Shown here one piece after another: positions 35,264 through 43,785 of a stretch of DNA of 64,000 nucleotides. Source of the stretch: Novilysobacter_A longmucuonensis (GTDB lineage Bacteria; Pseudomonadota; Gammaproteobacteria; Xanthomonadales; Xanthomonadaceae); contig NZ_JBJMAW010000013.1 of assembly GCF_046600735.1 (NCBI RefSeq), forward strand, positions 8,758-72,757. The letters are read 5' to 3'. Position 1 is the first letter of the stretch; each line of letters starts with the position of its first letter. A program made the position numbers and the translations under genes. The notes under the pieces are model-generated. The model had not been told where the DNA came from. It worked only from the letters and a program-made list of their open reading frames with translations, and did no database searches.

Positions 35264-35920
35264 ATGCCAACTGCCAGCCCGACCCCGGCCAAGAGCCTGC
35301 TGAACCCGCAGGACCACACCCTGATACTGATCGACCACCAGTCGCAGATGGCGTTTGCGACGAAGTCGATCGCCACTGAAATGCTGCGCAACAACACCGC
35401 GCTGGTCGCCAAGGCCGCGGCCGGCTTCAAGGTCTCGACCATCCTGACCACAGTCGCCGAGAAGAGCTTTTCCGGTCCGATCTTCAGTGAGATCACCGAA
35501 GCCTTTCCCGACGCGCCGCTGCTCGATCGCACTTCGATGAACACCTGGGAAGACCGGCAGGTCACCGACCAGATCAACGCGATCGGAAAGGGCCGTCTGG
35601 TCTTTGCCGGCCTATGGACGGGCGTCTGCATCGTCGCGCCGGTGCTGTCGGCGATCGAACAGGGCTTCGAAGCGTACGTAATCACCGACGCCTGCGGCGA
35701 CATCAGCGAAGAAGCCCACGAGCGTGCAGTGCAGCGCATGCTCCAGGCCGGCGCGCGTCCCATGACCAGCCTGCAGTACCTGCTGGAACTGCAGCGCGAC
35801 TGGGCACGTGGCGACACCTACGAGATGACCACCGGCATCGCCCGGGTCAACGGCGGCGCCTACGGCATCGGCATCACTTACGCCAAGTCCATGTTCAACG
35901 CCAGCGAAGGCGGTCACTGA
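35264..35920 (+). CDS. Isochorismatase-family (YcaC-like) hydrolase
   Basis: A 218-residue cysteine hydrolase: Asp24 in ILIDHQSQMAF and nucleophile Cys122 in AGLWTGVCIV. The Lys of the usual triad is not obvious; LLDRTSMNTWED has Arg there. The C-terminus (GIGITYAKSMFNASEGGH) is shared with a broken copy at 61558. These enzymes hydrolyse small amides or esters; the substrate is unknown. It follows the chloroperoxidase-like gene on the same strand and precedes DoxX. A more distant paralogue is at 50508. Confidence 0.9.
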   Translation: MPTASPTPAKSLLNPQDHTLILIDHQSQMAFATKSIATEMLRNNTALVAKAAAGFKVSTILTTVAEKSFSGPIFSEITEAFPDAPLLDRTSMNTWEDRQVTDQINAIGKGRLVFAGLWTGVCIVAPVLSAIEQGFEAYVITDACGDISEEAHERAVQRMLQAGARPMTSLQYLLELQRDWARGDTYEMTTGIARVNGGAYGIGITYAKSMFNASEGGH

Positions 35921-36031
35921 CCGACTGCGCATGCGCCTTCTCTCCGTGCGAGGGGTGCGGGCGCCGGCCACGGCGCCGCAGGGACGCGGCGGCGTTCAAT
36001 TGACCTGTAGCGCGACAACCAGGGAGTGTCC

Positions 36032-36472
36032 ATGTACATCGCCCTTGCGGATCCATCGCGCGCCGAGCTCGGCATGCTGCTGCGGCTGGCCGCCGGCGGT
36101 TTCCTGCTGCCACATGGTTTGGGCAAGCTCTTCGGCTGGTTCGGCGGTCCCGGCCTCTCCGGATTCGCCGACGAGTTGCGCGGTTTCAGCCTGCCGGCAC
36201 CCGCGCCGCTACCCCTGCTGCTGGCGGCGATGCAAACCCTGGCCGGGCTGTGTGTCGTCTTCGGGCTGTTTACCACCTTCGCTGCGGCAATAGGCGGCGC
36301 CTTCCTCGTCACCACCGCCGCGCTCAATCGCGGGCACGGCTGGTTCTGGATGCACGGCGGCATGGAATATCCGCTGCTGTGGACAGTGACGCTGGTGGTG
36401 GTGGCGCTGCTGGGCGGCGGACAGTGGTCGCTCGATGCGCTACTGCTTGATCGCGTAGGTGCTGTGCCATGA
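36032..36472 (+). CDS. DoxX-family membrane protein
   Basis: A 146-residue four-helix membrane protein. RLAAGGFLLPHGLGKLFGWF is the DoxX N-terminal signature, followed by helices at about 60-80, 85-100 and 115-135. DoxX proteins are inner-membrane partners in quinone-linked redox reactions. ATG 36032 was chosen because AGGGAG lies at proper distance; a GTG at 36026 is in frame. Its stop overlaps the amidohydrolase start by 4 nt (ATGA), so the two are translationally coupled. Confidence 0.88.
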   Translation: MYIALADPSRAELGMLLRLAAGGFLLPHGLGKLFGWFGGPGLSGFADELRGFSLPAPAPLPLLLAAMQTLAGLCVVFGLFTTFAAAIGGAFLVTTAALNRGHGWFWMHGGMEYPLLWTVTLVVVALLGGGQWSLDALLLDRVGAVP

Positions 36473-38430
36473 CCCCGCCCATCCACGACCCCTCGCGGCG
36501 TCGCTTCGTCGGCGCGCTGGCCGCCGGCGCCACGGTCGCCAGCGTGTCCGGGCACGGCCTTACCTCTACACAGGAGCTTTCCATGGCGGACCTGATCGTC
36601 CACAACGCCCGAATCACCACCCTCGATCCGAAGCGGCCGCTGGCGACCGCCATCGCTATCGCCAACGGCGTCGTCGTCGCGGTGGGCGACGACGCGACGG
36701 TGATGGAAAAAGCCGGCAGCACCACCCGCGTCGTCGACGCCGATGGCCGACGTCTCATTCCCGGCCTAAACGACAGCCACACCCATCTCATCCGCGGCGG
36801 CCTGAACTACAACCTGGAATTGCGCTGGGACGGCGTGCGCTCCCTGGCCGACGCAATGGGAATGCTCAAGGCGCAGGTCGCGCGCACGCCCGCGCCGCAG
36901 TGGGTGCGCGTGATCGGCGGCTTCACCGAGCATCAGTTCGTCGAGAAGCGATTGCCCACCCTGGAAGAGATCAACGCGGCCGCACCGGACACGCCGGTCT
37001 TCATCATGCGCCTCTACGATCGCGCCCTGCTCAATCGCGCCGCGCTGCGCGCGGTTGGCTACGGCAAAGACACGCCGAATCCGCCCGGTGGCGATATCCA
37101 GCGCGACAAGGTCGGAAATCCGACCGGGCTGCTGCTGGCCAAGCCCAACGCGCTGATCCTGTACGCCACGCTGGCTGCCGGGCCGAAACTGCCGCCCGAA
37201 TACCAGATCAATTCCACGCGCCACTTCATGCGCGAGTTGAACCGCTTGGGCATCACCTCGGTGATCGATGCCGGCGGCGGCTTCCAGAACTACCCGGACG
37301 ATTACCAGATAATCCGAAAGCTGCACGCCGACGACGAGCTCACGGTGCGCATCGCCTACAACCTGTTCACCCAGAGCCAGGGCGGCGAACTGGCCGACTT
37401 CGAGCGCTGGACGACGATACTCGCCCCGCGCGAAGGCGACGACATGCTGCGCCACAACGGCGCCGGCGAGATGCTGGTGTTCTCGGCCGCGGATTTCGAA
37501 CTGTTCAGCGAGCCTCGCCCGGATCTAGCGCCGGCACTGGAACCTGATCTGGAACAGGTGGTGCGGCTGCTGGTAGAGCACCGCTGGCCATTCCGCATCC
37601 ATGCCACCTACGAGGAAAGCATCACACGCATCCTTGACGTGTACGAGAAGGTCGACCGCGAGGTGCCGTTCGACGGGCTGCACTGGATCATCGACCACGC
37701 CGAGACCATTTCCGACCACAGCATCGAGCGGGTGCGTGCGCTGGGTGGCGGCATCGCCGTGCAGCACCGCATGGCCTACCAGGGCGAGGCATTCGTCGAG
37801 CGCTATGGCGCCGAAGCCGCCGGGCACACGCCGCCGATCCGGCGCATGCTCGACGCCGGCGTCCCGGTCGGCGCCGGTACCGACGCCACCCGCGTGGCCA
37901 GCTACAACCCCTGGGTGGCGCTGTACTGGCTCAGCACCGGACGCACCCTCGGTGGACTGCAGCTGTACGGCGACGACAACCGCCTGGAGCGCGAAGAAGC
38001 ACTCCGCCTGTGGACGCACGGTAGCGCCTGGTTTTCCAGCGAGCAGGCCCACAAGGGCATCCTTGCCGTCGGTCAGTTCGCGGACTTCAGCCTACTGTCG
38101 GCCGATTATTTCGCGGTGGATGACGAAGCGATCCAGGACATCACCAGCGTGCTTACCGTGGTCGGCGGCAAGGTGGTGCATGGCGACGGCGAGTACTCAA
38201 GGTTGGCGCCAGCATTGCCCGTACCCACGCCCGACTGGTCGCCGGTGCGGCACTTCGGCGGCTACCAGGGCGCTACGCTGGCGCAGGCTTCGGCCGCGTT
38301 TGCCGCCACGCACACGCACGGCACCGGCTGCAGCGTGCATGGCCACGGCCATGCCGCGCACCGGGACGCACCGACCAGTGACTACCAGGGCTTCTGGGGC
38401 ACGTTGGGCTGTTCCTGCTTCGCATTCTGA
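36469..38430 (+). CDS. Tat-exported YtcJ-like amidohydrolase
   Basis: A 653-residue protein. SRRRFVGALAAGATVA at the N-terminus is a twin-arginine signal. The metal-dependent hydrolase core follows: LIPGLNDSHTHLI (metal ligands), HWIIDHAETIS and GAGTDATRVASYNPW. It resembles YtcJ-type exoenzymes that act on amides or related xenobiotics; the substrate is unknown. The C-terminal tail is rich in His and Cys (THTHGTGCSVHGHGHAAH), which may bind metal and is not typical of the family. It is coupled to DoxX upstream. A frameshifted paralogue is at 47644-49448. Confidence 0.87.
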   Translation: MTPPIHDPSRRRFVGALAAGATVASVSGHGLTSTQELSMADLIVHNARITTLDPKRPLATAIAIANGVVVAVGDDATVMEKAGSTTRVVDADGRRLIPGLNDSHTHLIRGGLNYNLELRWDGVRSLADAMGMLKAQVARTPAPQWVRVIGGFTEHQFVEKRLPTLEEINAAAPDTPVFIMRLYDRALLNRAALRAVGYGKDTPNPPGGDIQRDKVGNPTGLLLAKPNALILYATLAAGPKLPPEYQINSTRHFMRELNRLGITSVIDAGGGFQNYPDDYQIIRKLHADDELTVRIAYNLFTQSQGGELADFERWTTILAPREGDDMLRHNGAGEMLVFSAADFELFSEPRPDLAPALEPDLEQVVRLLVEHRWPFRIHATYEESITRILDVYEKVDREVPFDGLHWIIDHAETISDHSIERVRALGGGIAVQHRMAYQGEAFVERYGAEAAGHTPPIRRMLDAGVPVGAGTDATRVASYNPWVALYWLSTGRTLGGLQLYGDDNRLEREEALRLWTHGSAWFSSEQAHKGILAVGQFADFSLLSADYFAVDDEAIQDITSVLTVVGGKVVHGDGEYSRLAPALPVPTPDWSPVRHFGGYQGATLAQASAAFAATHTHGTGCSVHGHGHAAHRDAPTSDYQGFWGTLGCSCFAF

Positions 38431-38444
38431 TCCCCACACCTTGA

Positions 38445-38472
38445 TTCCCTTCCCCGCGATCGGGGATGGGAA
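38445..38472 (+). terminator. Hairpin between amidohydrolase and MFS genes
   Basis: TCCCCG/CGGGGA (38451-38456, 38461-38466) with a CGAT loop extends outward, past one T-T mismatch, into TTCCC/GGGAA. It lies 14 bp after the amidohydrolase stop and overlaps the approach to the MFS ribosome site. It could be a partial terminator or could control translation of the exporter. Confidence 0.45.
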
Positions 38473-38486
38473 ACAGGAAGAAGACA

Positions 38487-40142
38487 ATGAGCCAACCAGC
38501 ACCTCAGCCAGTCCCGACCGCCTCCGGCCCATGGACGCCGTTCGCCCAATCCACGTTCCGCAACATGTGGCTGGCGATCCTCGTCGCCAACATCGGTACC
38601 TGGATCCATGACGTCGCCGCAGCCTGGTTCATGGCCGAGAACACTGGCTCGCCGTTCATGGTCGCGGCCGTGCAGTCGGCGACCACGCTTCCCATTGTCC
38701 TGCTGGCGGTGATTGCCGGCACACTCTCCGACATCGTCGATCGTCGCAAGTATTTGATCCTCGCCCAATTGTGGATGGTGCTGGTTGCCAGTGCCCTCGC
38801 GCTGCTGGCGCACCTGGACATGCTGACGCCATGGACCCTGGTCGCGCTGACCTTCGCGCTCGGGATCGGTGCCGCCATGGCGATGCCGGCGCAGCAAGCA
38901 ACGACGCCGGAACTGGTTCCCAAAGCCATACTTGGGCCGGCGGTCGCATTGGGTTCGCTGAGCATGAACATCGCCCGCTCCATCGGACCCGCCCTCGGCG
39001 GTCTGATCGTGGCGAGCGCGGGAATCGAATGGGCCTTCGCGATCAACGCGCTCAGCTTTATGGGCGTCGTGGCAGTGCTGGTCGCCTGGTGTCGGGAACC
39101 CGACAAGTCGACCCTGCCACCCGAACCGTTCGGCGTGGCACTTCGTGCGGGACTGCGATACGCCACCCAGGCCACGGTCCTGAAGTCGGTGCTGATCAAG
39201 GCGGCAAGCTTCTTCGTGTTCGCCAGCGCGCTCACGGCGCTGCTGCCGATCGTGGTCAACCGCGAACTGCAGGCCAGCGCCGGCACCTACGGCTTGCTGC
39301 TTGGCTGTATCGGCATTGGCGCGGTCACCGGCGCCGTGCTGTTGCCTAAGCTGCGCGCCAAGTACGATTCCGACCGCCTGGTGCTGGTTGCGACCCTGGT
39401 CTACGCGGCCTGCATGCTTGCGCTCGCACTGGTACGCAACATTCCTGTCCTTTACGTGGTGTCGCTTGCCAACGGCTTCGCCTGGATCACCGTGCTGTCC
39501 TCGCTGCAGATCGCCGCACAGACGTCGGTCCCGGCCTGGGTGCGCGCTCGCGCGCTTTCGCTTTATATCGTCGTGTTCTCTGCGGGCATGGCGGTCGGCA
39601 GCCTGGGCTGGGGCACGCTGGCGCAGCAGACCAGCACGCCCATCGCATTGATGGTCGCTGCCGCCGGCACTGCGCTGGCTGCGCTGTTCGCGCTGCGTTT
39701 CCGCTTGGGCGAGGCGGCGAACGTGGACGTCACGCCGTCCGGGCACTGGCCGGAGCCGGTGCTGGTGGAAGAGATTGCCGGCGATCGTGGTCCAGTGCTG
39801 ATCACCATCGAATACCGGATCGCGCTGGATCAGCGCGATGCGTACCTGCGCCTGATGCGCACGCTCGGCCGCAGCCGTCGTCGCGACGGCGCGGTGCAGT
39901 GGGGCGTGGCCGAAGACACGACCGAGCCAGGCACCTACCTCGAGTACTTCCTCGACGGCTCCTGGGTCGAACACCTGCGCCAGCACGAGCGGGTGACCGA
40001 GGACGAACGCGCACTGCAGGACCAGATCATGCGGCTGCTGGCCGACCCCGCCCGCACCCCGGTCGTGCGCCACTTCGTCGGCGGCGCGCCGGGCGCGCCA
40101 CTGCGGCAGGCCAGCGCGTCCAAGGTTCAGGTCCTGGGATGA
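38487..40142 (+). CDS. MFS exporter (EntS/MFS_3 type) fused to a C-terminal ABM-like domain
   Basis: A 551-residue protein. The first ~410 residues have about 10-12 hydrophobic helices with MFS loop signatures (GTLSDIVDRRKYLIL between TM2 and TM3, GPALGGLIVASAGIEWAF) typical of the MFS_3/EntS group. After residue ~420 a soluble ~110-residue domain (GPVLITIEYRIAL, then VEDTT-like and TYLEYFLDGSWVEHLRQHER) resembles antibiotic-biosynthesis-monooxygenase/dimeric alpha-beta barrels. It likely exports a small reactive compound, with the barrel sensing or modifying it (inference). ATG 38487 has AGGAAGAAG upstream. Confidence 0.87.
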   Translation: MSQPAPQPVPTASGPWTPFAQSTFRNMWLAILVANIGTWIHDVAAAWFMAENTGSPFMVAAVQSATTLPIVLLAVIAGTLSDIVDRRKYLILAQLWMVLVASALALLAHLDMLTPWTLVALTFALGIGAAMAMPAQQATTPELVPKAILGPAVALGSLSMNIARSIGPALGGLIVASAGIEWAFAINALSFMGVVAVLVAWCREPDKSTLPPEPFGVALRAGLRYATQATVLKSVLIKAASFFVFASALTALLPIVVNRELQASAGTYGLLLGCIGIGAVTGAVLLPKLRAKYDSDRLVLVATLVYAACMLALALVRNIPVLYVVSLANGFAWITVLSSLQIAAQTSVPAWVRARALSLYIVVFSAGMAVGSLGWGTLAQQTSTPIALMVAAAGTALAALFALRFRLGEAANVDVTPSGHWPEPVLVEEIAGDRGPVLITIEYRIALDQRDAYLRLMRTLGRSRRRDGAVQWGVAEDTTEPGTYLEYFLDGSWVEHLRQHERVTEDERALQDQIMRLLADPARTPVVRHFVGGAPGAPLRQASASKVQVLG

Positions 40143-40215
40143 CCCGATGTGCCTGATCAAGCCGCTGCCGGCACGCGTTCGCGGCGCCGGTGGCAGGCAG
40201 ACTCGCGGGGGGAAC

Positions 40216-41571
40216 GTGCGCACAATGTGGCTCGGCATCCCCCTGCTGCTGGCCGCCGATGCCGCGCTGGCGCAGTTCCGTCCGCTGCGTTTCGATGACG
40301 ACTTCAGCGCCCAGCGCCAAGCCTGCGCCGACGACAATCGCAGCGCATGCTGGAAGGACCGCCCGATCGGGGACCACGTGCGCCTGAGCTTCGGCGGAGA
40401 CCTGCGCTGGCGCTACGAGCACACCGGCAATCCCCGCTACGGCCTGGAGCCCCAGGACCGCTGGGGCGTGTGGATGCAGCGGCATTCCGCCTTCGTGGAC
40501 CTGCAAGTGGGCGAGCACTGGCGCGGCTTCGCGCAACTGACCAGCTCGCACACCAACGGCCGTGCCGCAGGCTCGTCCCCGGTGGATGAGAACCGGCTCG
40601 ATCCCACCAACCTGTTCGTCGAATGGCGATCAGCGACCCAGAGCGACGGCGGCATCGGAATGCGCGTCGGCATCCAGGAACTGCAGTTCGGCTCGGGGCG
40701 CGGCATCGATGCACGCGAGGGTCCGAACGTACGGCGCAGCTTCGAAGCGGTACGCGCCTATGCGATCAGCGGCCCCTGGCGCGTCGATGCATTCGCCGCG
40801 GCGCCGCGACAAAACCGCCCGGGCAGCTTTGACGACACCCGCTCGCAAACCCAGACCCTGCGTGGCATCTACGCGACCCGCACCGGAGGCGCCACGTCCT
40901 GGGACGTGTACGCGCTGCATTACGAAGACACCCTCGCCCGCTACGTCCAGGGCGTGGCGCACGAGCGCCGCTGGACGTTCGGTGCCCGCGCGTTCGGCAG
41001 CCGCAATGCTTGGGACTGGAACTGGGAACTCCTCGCACAGGGCGGGCAGTTCGGGGACGCCGACATCCGCGCCTGGTCACTTGCCACCGACACCGGCTAC
41101 ACCTTCGACGACGTGGCCGGCCAACCCCGGCTGGCGCTGCTCGTCGCCATCGCCAGCGGCGACAAGGATCCTGACGACGACCGGCTCGGCACCCTCAATC
41201 CCCTTTACCCGCGCGGCAATTACTTCGGTGACGAAGCGACGCTGGGACCACGCAACTTCTTCAACATCCACCCCGCCTTGGCCATGCGGCTCTCACCCCA
41301 AGTCCAGTTGAATGCCAGCCTTGACTTCTTCTGGCGCTACAGCACTGGCGATGGCGTGTATGCGCCCAGCGGCATGCTGATCGCGCCCGCTGGCGACAGT
41401 CGTGCCCGGTATGTCGCGACCATCGCATCGCTGGGCGCCACCTGGACGCCGGCCCCGGGCTGGTCCTCGAGCGCGGTTGTCGCCTACGCGCGGCCTGGCA
41501 CGTTCCTGCGCGAGGCCAGTGCCGACGACGCGCTGAGCCTGATCAGCCTCACGCTGCAGTACCGATTCTGA
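40216..41571 (+). CDS. Alginate-export-family outer-membrane porin
   Basis: About 451 residues from GTG 40216. The leader MWLGIPLLLAADAALA ends in a signal-peptidase site before QFRPLRFDDDF. The mature part shows beta-strand alternation throughout, with HVRLSFGGDLRWRYEHTGN and RNFFNIHPALAMRLS typical of the alginate-export (AlgE-like) porin family. It ends in LTLQYRF with the C-terminal Phe used for outer-membrane insertion. It probably imports or exports small anionic compounds. GTG 40216 was preferred (GGGGGGAAC before it) over ATG 40147, 4 nt after the MFS stop; that longer start cannot be excluded. Confidence 0.8.
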   Translation: MRTMWLGIPLLLAADAALAQFRPLRFDDDFSAQRQACADDNRSACWKDRPIGDHVRLSFGGDLRWRYEHTGNPRYGLEPQDRWGVWMQRHSAFVDLQVGEHWRGFAQLTSSHTNGRAAGSSPVDENRLDPTNLFVEWRSATQSDGGIGMRVGIQELQFGSGRGIDAREGPNVRRSFEAVRAYAISGPWRVDAFAAAPRQNRPGSFDDTRSQTQTLRGIYATRTGGATSWDVYALHYEDTLARYVQGVAHERRWTFGARAFGSRNAWDWNWELLAQGGQFGDADIRAWSLATDTGYTFDDVAGQPRLALLVAIASGDKDPDDDRLGTLNPLYPRGNYFGDEATLGPRNFFNIHPALAMRLSPQVQLNASLDFFWRYSTGDGVYAPSGMLIAPAGDSRARYVATIASLGATWTPAPGWSSSAVVAYARPGTFLREASADDALSLISLTLQYRF

Positions 41572-41635
41572 GCATCTCAGGCAGGCCCAACACGAATACC
41601 GTACGGAACAGTCGGTCGCGCAGTGAATGATCCTG

Positions 41636-41787
41636 GAGCGGGACGACTGGTGACTCGCCCCGTCTTTCCATGCGTTTCAAGGAGGCGCGCATCGGCATTC
41701 TTCAGGGGCTGCGGCCTGGCAAGTCGAACCCCGCGCGGATCTTTGAGCCAGGTTCCGCGCCATCAGGCGCGCGGGCATCGGGATGCT
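41636..41787 (+). repeat. ~152-bp direct repeat, copy A
   Basis: From GAGCGGGACGACTGGTGACT to GCGCGGGCATCGGGATGCT this stretch recurs at 45643-45795 with about ten differences and one 1-bp indel. The copies are ~4.0 kb apart, same orientation, and bracket the GST, DUF5996, NTF2-remnant and kefC genes. No gene was recognised in the 41572-41905 gap. Confidence 0.85.
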
Positions 41788-41905
41788 CCCCTACACAGGG
41801 CATTGGGAGCCCGGCTGCTGACCGAGTCGGCTTGGTTATGACTCATCGATAACGGTTGCTCCGGTAGAAATGCTTCGGTAGACACGGAAATTCGAGGAAA
41901 ACGCG

Positions 41906-42532
41906 ATGCCTACCCTCTACACGATGCCTGGAACCTGCTCGCTTTCGCCGAACATTGCCGTGGCTTGGCTCGATGCCCCGGTGGACATCCACAACATTGC
42001 TTATGGCGAGCAAAAGAAGGACGACTATCTCGCCATCAATCCCAAGGGCCAGGTGCCAGCCCTTCGCTTCGACGATGGCGACGTGCTGAGCGAGGCAGCG
42101 GCGATCCTCGCCTGGCTCGGCGCAACCTACGGCAAGGAGAGTTACGCCGGCGACACCCGTCTCGGCCGCAAGGAGGCCGAGGCGCTGGCCTACATGACCT
42201 CGGAGGTGCACGCGGCCTATGGCGGCCACTTCAACACCCAGAAATTTGCCGACAGCGCAGCGGCGAAGGAAGAGGTCAAGCGCAAGACCTACGAGACCCT
42301 CGCCCGTCACTACGAGCGCATGAATGGCGTCTTGAGCGAAAACGGCGGCGACTGGTATCTGGGCCAGCGCTCCTTCGCTGACACCTTCCTTTATGTGCTG
42401 ACACGCTGGATCGAAAAGACTCCCCTGTCGATCGAGGACTATCCGGCGCTGAAGACGCATCGCACGCGCATGGAGGCCGACGCGGGTGTGCGCCAAGCGC
42501 TCGCGCGGCAGGACATGGAACCGATCGGGTGA
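41906..42532 (+). CDS. Glutathione S-transferase
   Basis: A 208-residue protein. The thioredoxin-like N-terminal domain (MPTLYTMPGTCSLSPNIAV) has GQVPAL and DVLSEAAAILAWL for glutathione binding; Cys11/Ser12 are candidate catalytic residues as in beta-class enzymes. The all-helical C-terminal domain has WYLGQRSFADTFLYVLTRW. It conjugates glutathione to electrophiles in the cytoplasm. Its stop overlaps the next gene's GTG (GTGA). Together with the KefC-like glutathione-gated antiporter nearby it suggests an electrophile-defence cassette (inference). Confidence 0.92.
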   Translation: MPTLYTMPGTCSLSPNIAVAWLDAPVDIHNIAYGEQKKDDYLAINPKGQVPALRFDDGDVLSEAAAILAWLGATYGKESYAGDTRLGRKEAEALAYMTSEVHAAYGGHFNTQKFADSAAAKEEVKRKTYETLARHYERMNGVLSENGGDWYLGQRSFADTFLYVLTRWIEKTPLSIEDYPALKTHRTRMEADAGVRQALARQDMEPIG

Positions 42533-43484
42533 GCGCTCCGGACCGCAACAAGGACTGGCCGGCCTTGCCCTACCCCGATTGGGCCGAGACCTGCACTGCG
42601 CTGCACCTGTGGAGCCAGATTGTCGGCAAGTATCGCTTCGCGCATGCGCCGTGGGTGAACCACTCTTGGCAGGCCACGCTTTACGTGACGCCGCGCGGTC
42701 TTACGACGGGTGCGATACCCGACTGCGGCGCGGCCGTTACGTTGACCTTCGATTTTCGCGACCACGCCCTGATCGGTGAAACGCGCGACGCGCGCGAACG
42801 CTTCCCGCTGGAGGCGATGAGCGTCGCCGAGTTCCTGGACCGGACGACGGCCTTGGTGAAGCGGCTTGGCGGGCGGATGGACATCCATGGCGCGCCGAAC
42901 GAGATGCCCGATGCCATCCCTTTTTCGCAGGACACCACGCGTCGTCCCTACGACCGCGAGGCGGTGCAGCGGTTCCACCAGGCCGTGGTGCAGATCGAGC
43001 GGATGTTCACGCGCTTTCGCACCGGATACCTGGGCAAAGTCTCGCCGGTGCATCTGTTCTGGGGCTCGTTCGACCTGGCCGTGACGCGGTTCTCCGACCG
43101 CCAGGCGCCGCGCCATCCCGGCGGAGTACCGGCATTGCCCGATTCGGTGACCGAGGAGGCCTACAGCCACGAGGTGTCCTCGGCCGGATTCTGGCCCGGT
43201 GGCGGCGGCGTAGAGGAGCCGATGTTCTATTCCTATGCCTATCGGGGCCCGACGGCTTCGCCGGCCGCGCCGTCGAACCGGACGCGGCCCGCTACGACCG
43301 AACGCTGGGCGAGTTCCTGCTGCCCTACGAGGCCGTGCGGACCAGGGCGGATCCGGGCGGCACGCTCATGGCGTTCCTGCAGTCGACCTACGAAGCCGCG
43401 GCGGAGACAGCCGTTTGGGATCGGCAAGCGTTGGAGTGCGACTTCGGAACCCCGAAGGTGCCGCGCAAGATACTCAAGCGTTGA
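42529..43484 (+). pseudogene. DUF5996-family protein, frameshifted
   Basis: The start GTG overlaps the GST stop. The first ~237 residues (DWPALPYPDWAETCTALHLW, then WVNHSWQATLYVTPRGLTTG and PVHLFWGSFDLAVTRFS) are a recognisable DUF5996 protein of unknown function. At about 43243 one base is missing: the true continuation, GPDGFAGRAVEPDAARYDRT to KVPRKILKR, is in another frame and ends at TGA 43482-43484. The full product would be ~318 residues. It is either recently broken or an assembly indel. Confidence 0.8.
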
Positions 43485-43520
43485 GTTGGCGACCCTGAGA
43501 AAAAAGAGAGGGTAAAGCTC

Positions 43521-43755
43521 ATGAACGATCTGGGGTCCCGCATTACGCAGGAAGTCTTCGATGATCGTCTAGACCTGGCTTAGCAGGATCGCTTTGACGA
43601 GGACACCGCACGAAACTGCGCGGAGGGCTGCGTCATCCTGACCGACCGCGGCACTTTCAGAGGCCACGCGGGTGTACGCGAGCTCGTCGGTATGCTGCAA
43701 CGGGATATCCCCTACGCGACATACGACTACATCAACCGACTGGTCGAGGACCGAG
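43521..43755 (+). pseudogene. NTF2/SnoaL-like remnant with in-frame stop
   Basis: The frame from ATG 43521 reads MNDLGSRITQEVFDDRLDLA, stop (TAG 43581-43583), QDRFDEDTARNCAEGCVIL, then GTFRGHAGVRELVGMLQRD, the start of a SnoaL-like domain. It loses similarity near 43755, where it runs into the 3' end of kefC. The second half of the domain is gone. Confidence 0.65.
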
Positions 43756-43785
43756 GACCTCACCCACGTGCGCCCCGCATCCACA

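Noticed and set aside
38382..40337. A 651-codon open frame on the minus strand
   Set aside because: It is fully antisense to the MFS exporter, with low-complexity Gly/Arg/His sequence and no recognisable motif.
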